Shown in pieces: positions 9,264 to 18,831 of a stretch of 53,956 nucleotides of DNA. The notes below the pieces were generated by a model, which had not been told where the DNA came from, searched no databases, and worked only from the letters and a program-made list of their open reading frames with translations. This DNA comes from Chryseobacterium sp. GTDB lineage: Bacteria > Bacteroidota > Bacteroidia > Flavobacteriales > Weeksellaceae. The position numbers and the translations under genes were made by a program. The DNA lies in the NCBI GenBank assembly GCA_031277615.1, contig JAITMC010000045.1, positions 1 through 53,956 on the forward strand, in the 5' to 3' direction. How positions within the stretch are numbered: the stretch's first letter is position 1; each line of letters begins with the position of its first letter.

Positions 9264-11204
9264 TTATCCTTTAATTCCTTTGATCCAGTCCTGGAATCTG
9301 CCTACCTGCTCCATAAAGAATGATTCATGCTCTTCTTTTTCCTCAGGACGGTTCACCAGAATGTGTTCAAAGTAAGTTCCTTTTAATATTTTTCTTAAAA
9401 TACCTTCCCCTAAAAACGGTTTATAATCATTCAGGGCCTGGGTGGCTTTCAGTAAATGGCGGATGTCATACTGTAGAGGATTGATATCCGGAACCTGTTT
9501 ATTAAGGTTCAGAAGATTATAAACAGCTATTCTTGCCGTTCTTACAGAGCTTTCCATGGTAAATACCACATCGTTGTTGGTTTCTACAAACTGTCCTACA
9601 AGTCCCAGGTTGGTACATCCTTCAGGCACTACTCTCGGGCGGTCTCCCTGGGCCCTCGGCATGAACATAGACGTGATATAGGGCATATATGAAGTGCGAA
9701 CGATTGTATTTTCAATTACATTATCCAGCTGATCCTTCATTCCAAGATGATAGCATAATTCGGCAAGAATTTCGTTTCCGGTACACTGTGGCATTGTTTT
9801 TTTAACGTAATTTCCCTGTTGATCCATCAGAAGGGCATATACCCATACCACAAGAATATCATCAGGCTGTGTAGGGAAATGCGGCTGTCTGTTGCAGGTG
9901 AAACTCATCACCCAGTTGGAGTCGGTAATGGTAATAATACCGCCGGTAGCTGTTTTCCCGGAATAAGGATCATTTACACAAAGCTCTTTTAATTTTTCTG
10001 TGAAGGCTGATGGTCGGCAGGTAAGCGTAGCAGATTCCCAGGCAGATTTTTCAATATGGCTGCAGAATTTTTCCGGTTTTCCGAAAACTTCTGATTTAGC
10101 CGCCAGGTTTTTCCATAATTTCCAGCCTGCACCTTGTCCGGCAGTCGTATTATCAATGGTGATTTCCGGTACTGTGTCGTTATTGCCGTAGAAAGTACTC
10201 TCCGTCATGGATCCTGTTGTCACGATAACATAATCGTCTTTTCCTACCGGAATTTTTACTTCTTTCCCATCCTGTTCTGTGATGATGCCTTCTACGGTTT
10301 TTCCTTCCGTGTTGATATGAATGTCCAGATCTTTAACCAATGTGTTGAACTGAATCTGTACTCCTTTTTCAACAAGGAAATTTTTCAGTGGCGTAACATA
10401 GGTATCATATTGATTGTATTTCGGGAACACAAGACATGAGAAATCCTTCATTCCGTCTATGGCATGCAGGAATCTGTGCATATATAACTTCAGTTCCAGT
10501 AAGCTGTGCCAGTTTTCGAAGGCAAACATAGAGCGCCAGAAAAACCAGAAATTACTGTTAAGGAAAGATTCTGCAAAATAATCTTCAATGGTGAGATCAT
10601 CAAGCTCTTCTTTTTTCTTTAATAAAAGTTTCACGATGGCCAGCTGGTCTTTCTTTTCCAGTCCGAATTTGCTGAAATCCCTGATCTGTCCCTGGTTGTG
10701 GATCAGTCTGGCTTTGGAATAGTTCGGATCGTTGTCATTGATCAGGCGGTATTCGTCTAAAACACTGTATGGAGCGGGAAGTTCCAGTGCCGGAATATCC
10801 TGGAACATATCCCAGAGATTTTCGTAAGTCATGTCCATTTCTCTTCCTCCACGGATGATATAGCCGTCTTCAGCATTTCCGGCACCGTCCAGTGAACCGC
10901 CTTCTACATTAAGCTGGTCAAGAAAAATGATGTTTTTTCCCGGCACACGACCGTCACGGATGAAGTAATAGGCAGCCGACATTCCGGCGATTCCGCTTCC
11001 TACAATATAAATTTTGCTGTTTTCATAGGATTTCACAGGAATTCCTTTGTTTCGCTGGTAGTTTCCGATCTGATCTGAAAAAGGCATGGTCTTCTCAGGC
11101 GTATTGATCTGAACTTCCCGGCTTGAATCCGGTTCGTGGTTTACTTTTCCAAACTGCTCGGAAGTATTTAAAACGTTGTCGAATTTTGAATTGATTGTAC
11201 TCAT
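9264..11204 (-). CDS. ohyA: Oleate hydratase (myosin-cross-reactive antigen family)
   Basis: An FAD-dependent hydratase that adds water across the cis-9 double bond of unsaturated fatty acids, giving 10-hydroxystearate from oleate. Visible features are the dinucleotide-binding [12 protein letters not shown], a glycine-rich FAD segment [28 protein letters not shown], and MLPHFPTQ-type and [16 protein letters not shown] motifs near the C-terminus. I start at the ATG at 11204 (646 residues, MSTINSKF). The open frame runs 15 codons further upstream but begins there with poor context. The family detoxifies host and plant unsaturated fatty acids. It lies directly downstream of an AraC regulator on the same strand. 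Confidence 0.93.
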   Translation of the reverse strand: MSTINSKFDNVLNTSEQFGKVNHEPDSSREVQINTPEKTMPFSDQIGNYQRNKGIPVKSYENSKIYIVGSGIAGMSAAYYFIRDGRVPGKNIIFLDQLNVEGGSLDGAGNAEDGYIIRGGREMDMTYENLWDMFQDIPALELPAPYSVLDEYRLINDNDPNYSKARLIHNQGQIRDFSKFGLEKKDQLAIVKLLLKKKEELDDLTIEDYFAESFLNSNFWFFWRSMFAFENWHSLLELKLYMHRFLHAIDGMKDFSCLVFPKYNQYDTYVTPLKNFLVEKGVQIQFNTLVKDLDIHINTEGKTVEGIITEQDGKEVKIPVGKDDYVIVTTGSMTESTFYGNNDTVPEITIDNTTAGQGAGWKLWKNLAAKSEVFGKPEKFCSHIEKSAWESATLTCRPSAFTEKLKELCVNDPYSGKTATGGIITITDSNWVMSFTCNRQPHFPTQPDDILVVWVYALLMDQQGNYVKKTMPQCTGNEILAELCYHLGMKDQLDNVIENTIVRTSYMPYITSMFMPRAQGDRPRVVPEGCTNLGLVGQFVETNNDVVFTMESSVRTARIAVYNLLNLNKQVPDINPLQYDIRHLLKATQALNDYKPFLGEGILRKILKGTYFEHILVNRPEEKEEHESFFMEQVGRFQDWIKGIKG

Positions 11205-11230
11205 TTTTATATTGTTTTTAATGAACAGTA

Positions 11231-11288
11231 TAAAGGTACCTCTATTCATAAAGCAGGGTATATCCCCGATGTCGGATTTATTGTCCCC
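11231..11288 (-). promoter_or_regulatory. Candidate AraC-type operator and promoter of ohyA
   Basis: On the minus strand, GGGGACA (11288-11282) and GGGGATA (11267-11261) form a direct repeat with starts exactly 21 bp apart, two helical turns, the usual geometry of AraC/XylS operators. Downstream is TACCTTTA (11238-11231), one base off the -7 consensus TAnnTTTG, about 27 bp before the ohyA ATG. The arrangement suggests activation of ohyA by the adjacent AraC protein. This is inference from spacing only. Confidence 0.4.
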
Positions 11289-11294
11289 AAATTC

Positions 11295-12170
11295 TTATGA
11301 CTGGATATTTTCTCTGTTCCGGTATTCAGAAGGAGAAATAGAAGTATGCTTTTTGAAGAATCGTCCGAAAGCGGATGCAGAATTGAACTGAAGCTCAAAA
11401 GCGATTTCTGAGATGGTAAGTGCCGGATTGCCCAGCATCACGTAAGATTCTTTAAGTAGACTTTCATCAATAACTTCATGTGGTGTTTTTCCGCTGGCTT
11501 TTTTAATGATCTCAATAAGGTATTTCCGGGAAACAAAAAGCTGATCGGCATAAAACTGAACACTTCTCTGTTCTTTTACATTTTCTCTGATCAGTTTGCA
11601 AAACCTTAAATAAATATCTTTTTTACCTTCTTCATTTTCTGAAACATCATTTTCCTGATCCATGATCTCAGCTGTTTCCAGCAGCAGATTAAAAATAATG
11701 GTACGAACGATCTCTTCCGTGAATTTCCCCTGTTTTCTGGACTTCTTTTTCAGATAATCCAGTAAATTCTGAAGCTGTAACGAATTTTTTTCCGTAGTCT
11801 TTACAATACTGTAGGAGCCTTGAGAGAAAAGATTCATTTTTTCAATGATAAAAGGATTGGAAATATTTTTGATCAGGAAATTTTTATCAAAAAACAGCAG
11901 TTTCATTTTAAAGTCGGGGCTGGTTTCTAAAAACCTTACCGTTGTAGAAGGAGCAGCTACAAAGAAACTGTGGGCATCAACATGAGATGTCGAGCCATCC
12001 GCTTCAAGGGTTACTTTACCTCCGGTACAGATACATAAGGCATAATAATCAATACGGAAAGGTGTTTCAGGAAAATCCCGAATGGGGTTGCCGGATGAAA
12101 TATAATAAGACTCATGGCAGTCTATCCGGTAGAACGATAAAGTATCCTGTAAATTTTCGTAAGTGATCAT
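11295..12170 (-). CDS. AraC family transcriptional regulator
   Basis: A 291-residue regulator with an N-terminal cupin-like sensing region (about 30-150, containing YALCICTGGKVTLEAD) and a C-terminal double helix-turn-helix domain (about 195-288). The latter includes QFYADQLFVSRKYLIEIIKK and the signature EIAFELQFNSASAFGRFFKKHTSISPSEYR written here in overlapping parts. It lies 90 bp upstream of the oleate hydratase gene in the same orientation, so a fatty acid or membrane-stress signal is a reasonable guess for its ligand. The divergent MFS transporter may be a second target. Confidence 0.87.
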   Translation of the reverse strand: MITYENLQDTLSFYRIDCHESYYISSGNPIRDFPETPFRIDYYALCICTGGKVTLEADGSTSHVDAHSFFVAAPSTTVRFLETSPDFKMKLLFFDKNFLIKNISNPFIIEKMNLFSQGSYSIVKTTEKNSLQLQNLLDYLKKKSRKQGKFTEEIVRTIIFNLLLETAEIMDQENDVSENEEGKKDIYLRFCKLIRENVKEQRSVQFYADQLFVSRKYLIEIIKKASGKTPHEVIDESLLKESYVMLGNPALTISEIAFELQFNSASAFGRFFKKHTSISPSEYRNRENIQS

Positions 12171-12357
12171 TGGTGAAATGGATTCTGTTGAATTTTAATG
12201 ATTATCAGAATATTATGGAATAATAAGTAGTTGTTAATGCAATTTACGAAAATTATAAATTAAAATTATTTGATTTTGTTTAAAAATATTCGTTATTTCT
12301 TAAGTTTAATAGTCTGCTGTTATGACTCTCATTGATAAAAAAATCCTCTAAAAATCA

Positions 12358-12386
12358 TTGTTTTGAGGCTATTTTACCTAATTTTG
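12358..12386 (+). promoter_or_regulatory. Promoter of the MFS transporter gene
   Basis: TTG (12358-12360), 18 bases of spacer, then TAATTTTG (12379-12386) matches both parts of the Bacteroidota sigma consensus (TTG and TAnnTTTG). It lies 31 bp before the GTG start. Confidence 0.6.
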
Positions 12387-12417
12387 CTTTTTAAACTTTT
12401 TTCCCCTCAATCGTATC

Positions 12418-13656
12418 GTGAAATTAATAAGTGTCTATACGAGTTCTTTTAAAGGACTTTCGGAAGAGAGCTGGATGCTTGCATGGGTTATGCTTATTAA
12501 CCGTGCCGGGTCTATGGTACTTCCGTTTTTGGGTGTGTATATGACGGCCCATCTGCATTTCAGTATTGAAAATTCCGGAATTGTCCTGAGCTTTTTCGGG
12601 ATAGGTTCCGTATTGGGTTCCTGGCTGGGAGGCATGATTACGGATAAGATCGGAGAGTATCGGGTACAAAGCCTGAGCCTATTGCTGAGTGTTCCTTTAT
12701 TCTGCCTTATTCCCCTTTTTAAAACAGAGGTGGGACTTGCAGCTATTATCTTAGCCCAGAGTATTGTAAGCGAAACATTCCGTCCTGCGAACTCAGTGGC
12801 TATTACCAAATATGCCAGACCGGAAAACCTGACGAGGGCTTTTTCACTGAACAGAATGGCGGTGAACCTTGGATTTTCCATTGGTCCTGCTTTGGGAGGA
12901 ATTTTGTCTGCGATTTCGTATGAATTCTTATTTTATTCTAATGCGCTGGCTGCCTTGCTTGCCGGGCTGATGTATATCCGGTTTTTTGGGGAAAGAAATA
13001 AAAAGGCAGTAAAAGAAACGAAAAAAGTAAAAGAAGTTATTGTAATTAAAAAAGAAAATTCTCCGTACCGCGATGGCAAATTTTTGCTTTACTGCTTCTT
13101 TTGTATGCTGTTCTCCATATGTTTTTTCCAGCTGTTCAGCACGCTGACCATATTTTATAAGGATACGGCCCACCTGAGCCAGCAAAACATCGGCTACCTG
13201 CTCGGTTACAGCGGTTTTCTGATTGTCCTTCTGGAAATGGGATTTGTACAGATTGCAGAAAAATACTTTAGCCTGGCTTTTACCATGCTCATCGGAACTT
13301 TCCTGTGCGGAGTTTCCTATGCCATGCTGGCTTTTGATTATACCCTGATCACACTGGTGGTTTCTATGACGCTACTTTGTATAGGAGAAATCTGGACACT
13401 TCCTTTTATGTCTACCATCACGGCAATGCGTTCAGGAGAAAATAACAAAGGTGCTTATATGGGACTGAACGGAATATCATTTTCACTGGCATTTATCGTT
13501 ACCCCTTATGTAGGAACGATGATTGCTGATAAATTAGGATTTACAGTGCTTTGGATAGGAACCGGTGTCTTAGCTACAGGAATTGCGGTTGCTCTTTATT
13601 TTATTATCCCGTGGATGCTAAAAGATAAAAAACAGACAAAAGAAGATATTGTTTAG
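12418..13656 (+). CDS. MFS transporter
   Basis: A 412-residue major facilitator superfamily permease with about twelve hydrophobic segments and a charged central loop (KKAVKETKKVKEVIVIKKE, about 196-216) separating two six-helix halves. The MFS loop motif between helices 2 and 3 is seen as GSWLGGMITDKIGEYR near residue 68. It resembles drug or small-metabolite exporters of the MdtH/YttB kind; the substrate cannot be assigned. No in-frame ATG precedes the GTG at 12418, and the N-terminal helix pattern needs that start. It is divergent from the AraC gene, so it may export a compound sensed by that regulator. Confidence 0.82.
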   Translation: MKLISVYTSSFKGLSEESWMLAWVMLINRAGSMVLPFLGVYMTAHLHFSIENSGIVLSFFGIGSVLGSWLGGMITDKIGEYRVQSLSLLLSVPLFCLIPLFKTEVGLAAIILAQSIVSETFRPANSVAITKYARPENLTRAFSLNRMAVNLGFSIGPALGGILSAISYEFLFYSNALAALLAGLMYIRFFGERNKKAVKETKKVKEVIVIKKENSPYRDGKFLLYCFFCMLFSICFFQLFSTLTIFYKDTAHLSQQNIGYLLGYSGFLIVLLEMGFVQIAEKYFSLAFTMLIGTFLCGVSYAMLAFDYTLITLVVSMTLLCIGEIWTLPFMSTITAMRSGENNKGAYMGLNGISFSLAFIVTPYVGTMIADKLGFTVLWIGTGVLATGIAVALYFIIPWMLKDKKQTKEDIV

Positions 13657-13677
13657 AAAATATGTATACCTATTAAT

Positions 13678-13714
13678 AAAACCCAGCCTGAAATTTTAAT
13701 CGGGCTGGGTTTTT
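13678..13714. terminator. Bidirectional intrinsic terminator
   Basis: AAAACCCAGCC (13678-13688) pairs over 11 bp with GGCTGGGTTTT (13703-13713), followed by T. It sits between the convergent MFS gene and the metalloprotease gene and can serve both. Confidence 0.88.
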
Positions 13715-13736
13715 CATGAAATATAAAGGTGTTAGC

Positions 13737-16460
13737 TTATTTAATGATAACTTTTTTGGCTACTTTTTTACCATTCACATTGAATACCATGATATAGTTT
13801 CCTTTAGCGAAACCGGTAAGGTCTATTTTGGAATCATTGGTAATTCCGGATTGAGTCTGAATCAATCTTCCTCCCATATCAAAGATCTGAACATCGGTTG
13901 GCGTATTCTTTTTCATCAGAACACTGAACCTTCCGTTAGATGGATTAGGATACACCTGGAACCCGTCTTTTTCCAGGGCAACATCATTGACTGCTAAAGT
14001 AGAAACCGCTTGTCTGGTGCAAAGCTCTATGGCGGCAGAATTTACGGTTCCTGAAGTATTATTAGCCTGAACATTATTCAAGAGTGATGAGGTATGTGCC
14101 GCAAGAATTTTCCAGTTTCCATTAGGATTACGTCCGTAGTATCTGCTTAAATCCAGTCTTATAGGTTCTATTTTTGCAGTTGGATTGGAATTGAGATTAT
14201 TGCAATTCACTATTTGAGATGACCCTTCCTGATCAAATGTAGCTCTTAAAGTATCACTTCCGGAACAGCTTCCCAGCCAGAAAATACTTTGTTTGTTAGG
14301 TTCATAAGGATCTACCAATACTAAACCTGTTTCACCTATATCTGTGTAATTGAGGTCTATCACCATATTAATATCCTCAATAGCGGCTGTTACAGGAATA
14401 TTAATATCCATCGTAGCATGATTTCCGCGTCCGGGAGTAAAAGCGAATGGTCCGCCAGCTGCAGGATATTGGGTACAGTTAAGGGTAACATTATAGTCTA
14501 TGGCAAATGCGGGACTTGCCGCATAATAGACATTGCCTACCGACTCTACGATGATGTATGCCTTTTGTGAGGATGTGGAAGGAATGGTAATCGTTTCCTC
14601 CCCGTCATTAGGAGTATTGGAAATAAGAGGAGTAAATGTGGTTCCTCCGTCTGTTGAAATTAAAATATTGACGGATGAAGTATTGATAGGGGCGGCATTG
14701 GTCCCGGCTATATCCCATTTGAGAAGATGGGAAGATCCTGAAGGGTAATTTTGGTTCAGTGACAGCGATGTGATTTTAAAAGGGCCGGTGCCGGCATCGA
14801 TACTGATAACAGCTTCATCACTGGCAGTTTGTCCTCCTTCAGGCGCATTGTCTCTTACCAGGCTTACAAATTTCATATTTCGTGCTACATCAGAAATCAT
14901 ATTCCAGGTGCTGTAAAGACTTCCATCAAGAACTTCCGGCAATGGAGGAAAATATCTCGTAGGGCTTGAAGTTGGTGAATATACCCTGAAGTTAGGTGTT
15001 GTTGCGGAATTACGATCCGGAAAAGAATTTCCTGTAGAAACTGAAAGATCTGCTTCCTCCCATGAATAGGTAAGAGGATTATTGTCGGGGTCACTTGCTG
15101 TAGCAGTGAGCTTGAACGCAGTGCCTTTAGGAATGGTGTAATCAGAACCTGCATTCACAGTAGGTGGATGGTTGGCCATATCCACTGTTGTAGCACAGCT
15201 GGTTGTGGTAATGTAAGCGTTGATCTGATTGATACTGTGGTGTAGAAACTGATCATTGAATTTATCTGCCACATCATGGGTTCCGGTTACACCCGGGTAG
15301 CCCATAATCGTTATACCACTTCCCGGTTCTAGATTAGCTCCGGTTGATTCTGATTTTGAAAAAGTGTGGTTAGCTCCAAACTGATGGCCCATTTCATGAG
15401 CAGTGGCCATTGCAAATACAAAACCTGTAGGTCCCTCGCCAATGTTTCCCATATAGGCAGATCCTTTTTTCTTATCTACTACTAATCCTGGAAATTGTGG
15501 GAAAAGATCACCCTCACTGTCCTGACACACAGATGCAATCATACCAGCATTTCCTCCTCCGGTATTTTGACCGGATAATAGTATCCCTAAGTCATAATTA
15601 GCTTCACCGATATGTTCCATTATGGTTAGTTGAGTCTGGTTATTCATAAAAGGATATCCAGGTATTGTATATGGATCTGTAGCACTATCTAAAAAGATAA
15701 TCTGATCATTATTAGCAACCAGGTTCATGTGGATAGAGAGATCCCTTTCATAAACAGGATTAATAACGCTCATTATATCATTAATTGCTGCCAGTGCACT
15801 GGCAGTGGTTCCTCCATGGAAGGTACTGAACTCTCCGTCAGCAGATACTGCTAAGCGGAAAGTCCTGAATCTTCGGTCATTGGTATTTCTTTGAGCTATT
15901 GTGGTGTTATCAACGTTTCTTTCCTCAACAGAACATTCAAATTTACTGGTGTCCGGTAATGTATTGGGAACTGCCGGGCTTACCAGATAAACGGATGCAT
16001 CTTTTGTTGCCGGTTCTATAATGACTGGTTTTTTATCAGGGGCAAACATAATCAGTTTTAACCCGTTTTGAGAAAGCGCAAAGCTGATGGTTTTACCTGG
16101 GTCATTGACGGATACTCCTCTGTAGGACTTAATATCCGGAAATCTGGCAGCCAGTTCAGGGGCCATATTGGAGATTTCATACACCGTGTACTTTTCAAAT
16201 TTTCCTTCCAGATCCGGAAGATCAATGATTACTGTAGAGCGGGTGGCTATCCCTGTTTCTGATACCGGTGCGTTTTGCAGGACAGACTTAAGCTGATTGA
16301 TATCCAATGTGTAAACCTGAGTATAGTCCGCTCCGATATTCCTCTTGGATTCAATGACATTTCTTTCACTGATTTTTGTTTTTTTCCAGAAGTTCTGGCC
16401 GTACAGCACCTGACTTCCCATAACGGCCAGTGCGGCCATAAAGTAGATCTTTTTTTTCAT
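13737..16460 (-). CDS. Secreted reprolysin-like zinc metalloprotease with T9SS sorting domain
   Basis: This 907-residue precursor has a signal peptide (MKKKIYFMAALAVMGSQVLYGQ in two parts, residues 1-22), a propeptide, and an M12-type metalloprotease domain. The zinc site is HEMGHQFGANH (about 353-363), the full HExxHxxGxxH pattern, followed by the Met-turn TIMGYPG near 387. Downstream are an Ig/PKD-like segment (PPTVNAGSDYTI, about 430), a proprotein convertase P-like beta domain (about 665-820, with TDIGETGLVLVDP and NPNGNWKILA), and a C-terminal type A sorting domain beginning VYPNPSNG and ending KKVAKKVIIK. It should be exported by Sec and then by T9SS across the outer membrane. Substrates are unknown. 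It is monocistronic. Confidence 0.92.
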   Translation of the reverse strand: MKKKIYFMAALAVMGSQVLYGQNFWKKTKISERNVIESKRNIGADYTQVYTLDINQLKSVLQNAPVSETGIATRSTVIIDLPDLEGKFEKYTVYEISNMAPELAARFPDIKSYRGVSVNDPGKTISFALSQNGLKLIMFAPDKKPVIIEPATKDASVYLVSPAVPNTLPDTSKFECSVEERNVDNTTIAQRNTNDRRFRTFRLAVSADGEFSTFHGGTTASALAAINDIMSVINPVYERDLSIHMNLVANNDQIIFLDSATDPYTIPGYPFMNNQTQLTIMEHIGEANYDLGILLSGQNTGGGNAGMIASVCQDSEGDLFPQFPGLVVDKKKGSAYMGNIGEGPTGFVFAMATAHEMGHQFGANHTFSKSESTGANLEPGSGITIMGYPGVTGTHDVADKFNDQFLHHSINQINAYITTTSCATTVDMANHPPTVNAGSDYTIPKGTAFKLTATASDPDNNPLTYSWEEADLSVSTGNSFPDRNSATTPNFRVYSPTSSPTRYFPPLPEVLDGSLYSTWNMISDVARNMKFVSLVRDNAPEGGQTASDEAVISIDAGTGPFKITSLSLNQNYPSGSSHLLKWDIAGTNAAPINTSSVNILISTDGGTTFTPLISNTPNDGEETITIPSTSSQKAYIIVESVGNVYYAASPAFAIDYNVTLNCTQYPAAGGPFAFTPGRGNHATMDINIPVTAAIEDINMVIDLNYTDIGETGLVLVDPYEPNKQSIFWLGSCSGSDTLRATFDQEGSSQIVNCNNLNSNPTAKIEPIRLDLSRYYGRNPNGNWKILAAHTSSLLNNVQANNTSGTVNSAAIELCTRQAVSTLAVNDVALEKDGFQVYPNPSNGRFSVLMKKNTPTDVQIFDMGGRLIQTQSGITNDSKIDLTGFAKGNYIMVFNVNGKKVAKKVIIK

Positions 16461-16781
16461 TTTCTATTCTGTTGATTTATTGTTAAAATGATAATAACAG
16501 GATTAAAAATATGAATTTTTACTATACGTTGTATAATAATTTTATTATGTTAAATATATGATTATCAGCAAATTATTGTATTTTTAAATTTAAAATTCAT
16601 TTGTCATTTAAATAATTATCTTGAATTTATTTAGTGATATAAAAAATGATGTTATTTGTTGAATATGGAGAAAAATCAGTTTCATATAAAAAATAACTGA
16701 AATTGAAAATTAATTGGGGAGGAGTTGTCATTAATAACTAAAACTAACTTCCAGCCTCCATTCTTTTAATCTTAATTTCCT
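16461..16781. other. Very A+T-rich divergent intergenic region
   Basis: About 320 bp between the divergent metalloprotease and TonB receptor genes, with long A/T runs and no ORF. It probably holds the upstream regulatory sequences of both. No clear Fur-like or other palindromic operator was recognised. Confidence 0.4.
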
Positions 16782-16789
16782 TAGCTTTG
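16782..16789 (+). promoter_or_regulatory. -7 box of the TonB receptor gene, next to the start codon
   Basis: TAGCTTTG matches TAnnTTTG and ends only five bases before the ATG at 16795. If it is used, transcription begins at or next to the start codon, giving a leaderless mRNA. No good -33 TTG is present, only TTC at 16761-16763. Confidence 0.45.
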
Positions 16790-16794
16790 TGTGG

Positions 16795-18822
16795 ATGAGA
16801 AAAACATTCCCGCTTATTGTTTTTTGTGGTTCTATGCTGTACGCACAGGAAAAAGATACAATTTCTTTAATCTCTGAGGTGCGGATTGATGCCTATAAAA
16901 AGCCGGTTCCTTTTATGGCTTCCACCAAGTCGGTGGCTGTTCTTTCCGGGAACCTGATGAAGCAGGCTACTCCCGAGAGAATGCTGGAAGCCATCAATCA
17001 GATCCCGGGAACCAGAATGGAAGAGCGTTCACCGGGAAGCTACAGAATTTCCGTTCGGGGAAGTACTTTAAGATCACCTTTCGGAGTACGGAATATGAAA
17101 GTCTATCTGGATGATTTTATTCTTTCGGATGCTTCCGGAAATACTTATTTCAACGTGCTTGCTCCCGGGCTTATCAACAGCATGGAAATCTATAAAGGTC
17201 CTGAAAGCGGAGATTATGGTGCGGTAACTGGGGGAACGGTTCTTCTTCAGACCAGAACATCAGAAAACCTGTCGGCAGATCTTTCCATTGGCAGCTATGG
17301 AACATTTAACCAGAGTTTTGATGTTTCAAAAAAACTCGGAAAGCACTTTTTTCAATTTTTCCAGAACTATTACCAGACCGATTCTTACAGGGAGCAGTCT
17401 TCCATAAGAAGAAAACAGGTTTTTCTGAAAGATCATTTTCAGTATTCCGATAAGGCATCCCTTCGCACAATGATTCTGCTTTCGGATCTGGATTATAAAA
17501 CACCGGGCGGGCTTACCTTACAGCAGATGGAAACCAACCGAAAACAGGCAAGACCGGCAACGGCAGCAACTTCCGGATCAAAGGAACAGGATGCCGGAAT
17601 CAGGAATAAAATGGTACTAGCAGGTATTTCACATGAAACAGCGATAGCACCCGGCCTCAGTCACTTTGTAATGTTCCAGGGATCTTATGTGGATTTCAGC
17701 AATCCGTTTATCACCAACTATGAGACAAGATTTGAACGGAATATCGCGCTAAGGACCCACCTTAACTATGAAAAGCAGTGGGACAGGATCTCTGCTGCCT
17801 GGCGGCTGGGTTTTGAGGGTGGGAGTAATTCAATTTTTATCAAAAACTACGATAACCATAAGGGAATACCGGGAGCGCCTCAAAATTTTGACCGGATAAA
17901 AAATAGATCAGGATTTTATTTTCTTTCACAGAAACTGAATTATAACGATAAGCTTTTTACTGATATTTCCGTAAGCCTCAACGGGAATACTTACCAATGG
18001 GAAAAGGTCTTTCCGGCTTCAGAAAATGGAAACGTAAAGTTTAAAAACCAATGGCTTCCGAATGTTGGAGTCACTTATCTGGCCGGAAGCGGTATCTCTT
18101 TAAGAGCCAAAATCGGAAAAGGAAATTCAGCACCCACGAATGAGGAGATCCGTTCATCTGATCAGGCCTTTAATCTGAACCTTGTTCCTGAATACGGCTG
18201 GAATAAAGAAATAGGCATCCGGAAACAATTCGGAAATATCATTTTTGCAGAAGGCAGCTATTTCGATTTCCGGATGAAAAAGGCTATTGTAAGACGCCAG
18301 AACGAAAACGGACAGGAATATTTTATCAATCAGGGAGGCACTTCTCAGAAAGGCTTTGAGTTTCTGCTTGAATCCAAAAATTTCGACTTGAAGAATACGC
18401 TGCTCAGCCATTTGAAATTTCGTTTTTCAGGAAGCTTTTATCATTTCAGGTTTAATGATTATCAGCAGAACTCCAACGATTTTTCCGGAAATCATCTGAC
18501 AGGGGTACCAGGAACTACGGTCAACAGCTTACTGAGTTTCATTTTCTTTAAAAAACTCTCCGTTGACTATTCCCACTTCTATACTTCCGGAATCCCTCTG
18601 AATGATGCCAATTCCGTATGGTCGGAACCCAGCTGGGTAGGGAATATCCGGTTCAGGATGCCTCTGGAAGTGGACAAAACGAAACTGGAACTTTCCCTGC
18701 AAATTCAGAACCTGTATAATACAGACTATGTTTCAGGATTTGATATCAATGCATTCGGAAACCGTTTTTACAATCCTGCAGCCAAACGGAACTTTATCCT
18801 GGGAATCCATGTTGATTTTTAG
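16795..18822 (+). CDS. TonB-dependent outer-membrane receptor
   Basis: A 675-residue outer-membrane transporter. It has a signal peptide ending in the AQ cleavage motif at about residue 18, and a plug domain (about 35-150) with ISVRGSTLRSPFGVRNMKVYLDD, NSMEIYKGPESGDYGAVTGGTV and related conserved stretches. A 22-strand-type barrel ends in an aromatic residue (GIHVDF). It lacks the N-terminal CarboxypepD_reg domain and has no SusD partner, so a siderophore or metal complex is more likely than a glycan. I start at the ATG at 16795; the GTG at 16789 would precede the signal peptide by two residues and overlaps the promoter box. It is convergent with ypdA. Confidence 0.88.
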   Translation: MRKTFPLIVFCGSMLYAQEKDTISLISEVRIDAYKKPVPFMASTKSVAVLSGNLMKQATPERMLEAINQIPGTRMEERSPGSYRISVRGSTLRSPFGVRNMKVYLDDFILSDASGNTYFNVLAPGLINSMEIYKGPESGDYGAVTGGTVLLQTRTSENLSADLSIGSYGTFNQSFDVSKKLGKHFFQFFQNYYQTDSYREQSSIRRKQVFLKDHFQYSDKASLRTMILLSDLDYKTPGGLTLQQMETNRKQARPATAATSGSKEQDAGIRNKMVLAGISHETAIAPGLSHFVMFQGSYVDFSNPFITNYETRFERNIALRTHLNYEKQWDRISAAWRLGFEGGSNSIFIKNYDNHKGIPGAPQNFDRIKNRSGFYFLSQKLNYNDKLFTDISVSLNGNTYQWEKVFPASENGNVKFKNQWLPNVGVTYLAGSGISLRAKIGKGNSAPTNEEIRSSDQAFNLNLVPEYGWNKEIGIRKQFGNIIFAEGSYFDFRMKKAIVRRQNENGQEYFINQGGTSQKGFEFLLESKNFDLKNTLLSHLKFRFSGSFYHFRFNDYQQNSNDFSGNHLTGVPGTTVNSLLSFIFFKKLSVDYSHFYTSGIPLNDANSVWSEPSWVGNIRFRMPLEVDKTKLELSLQIQNLYNTDYVSGFDINAFGNRFYNPAAKRNFILGIHVDF

Positions 18823-18831
18823 AAAAATCCT

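Noticed and set aside
11205-11249. 15-codon upstream extension of oleate hydratase
   Set aside because: The extra codons cover the promoter and operator-like region. The internal ATG at 11204 gives the normal family start.
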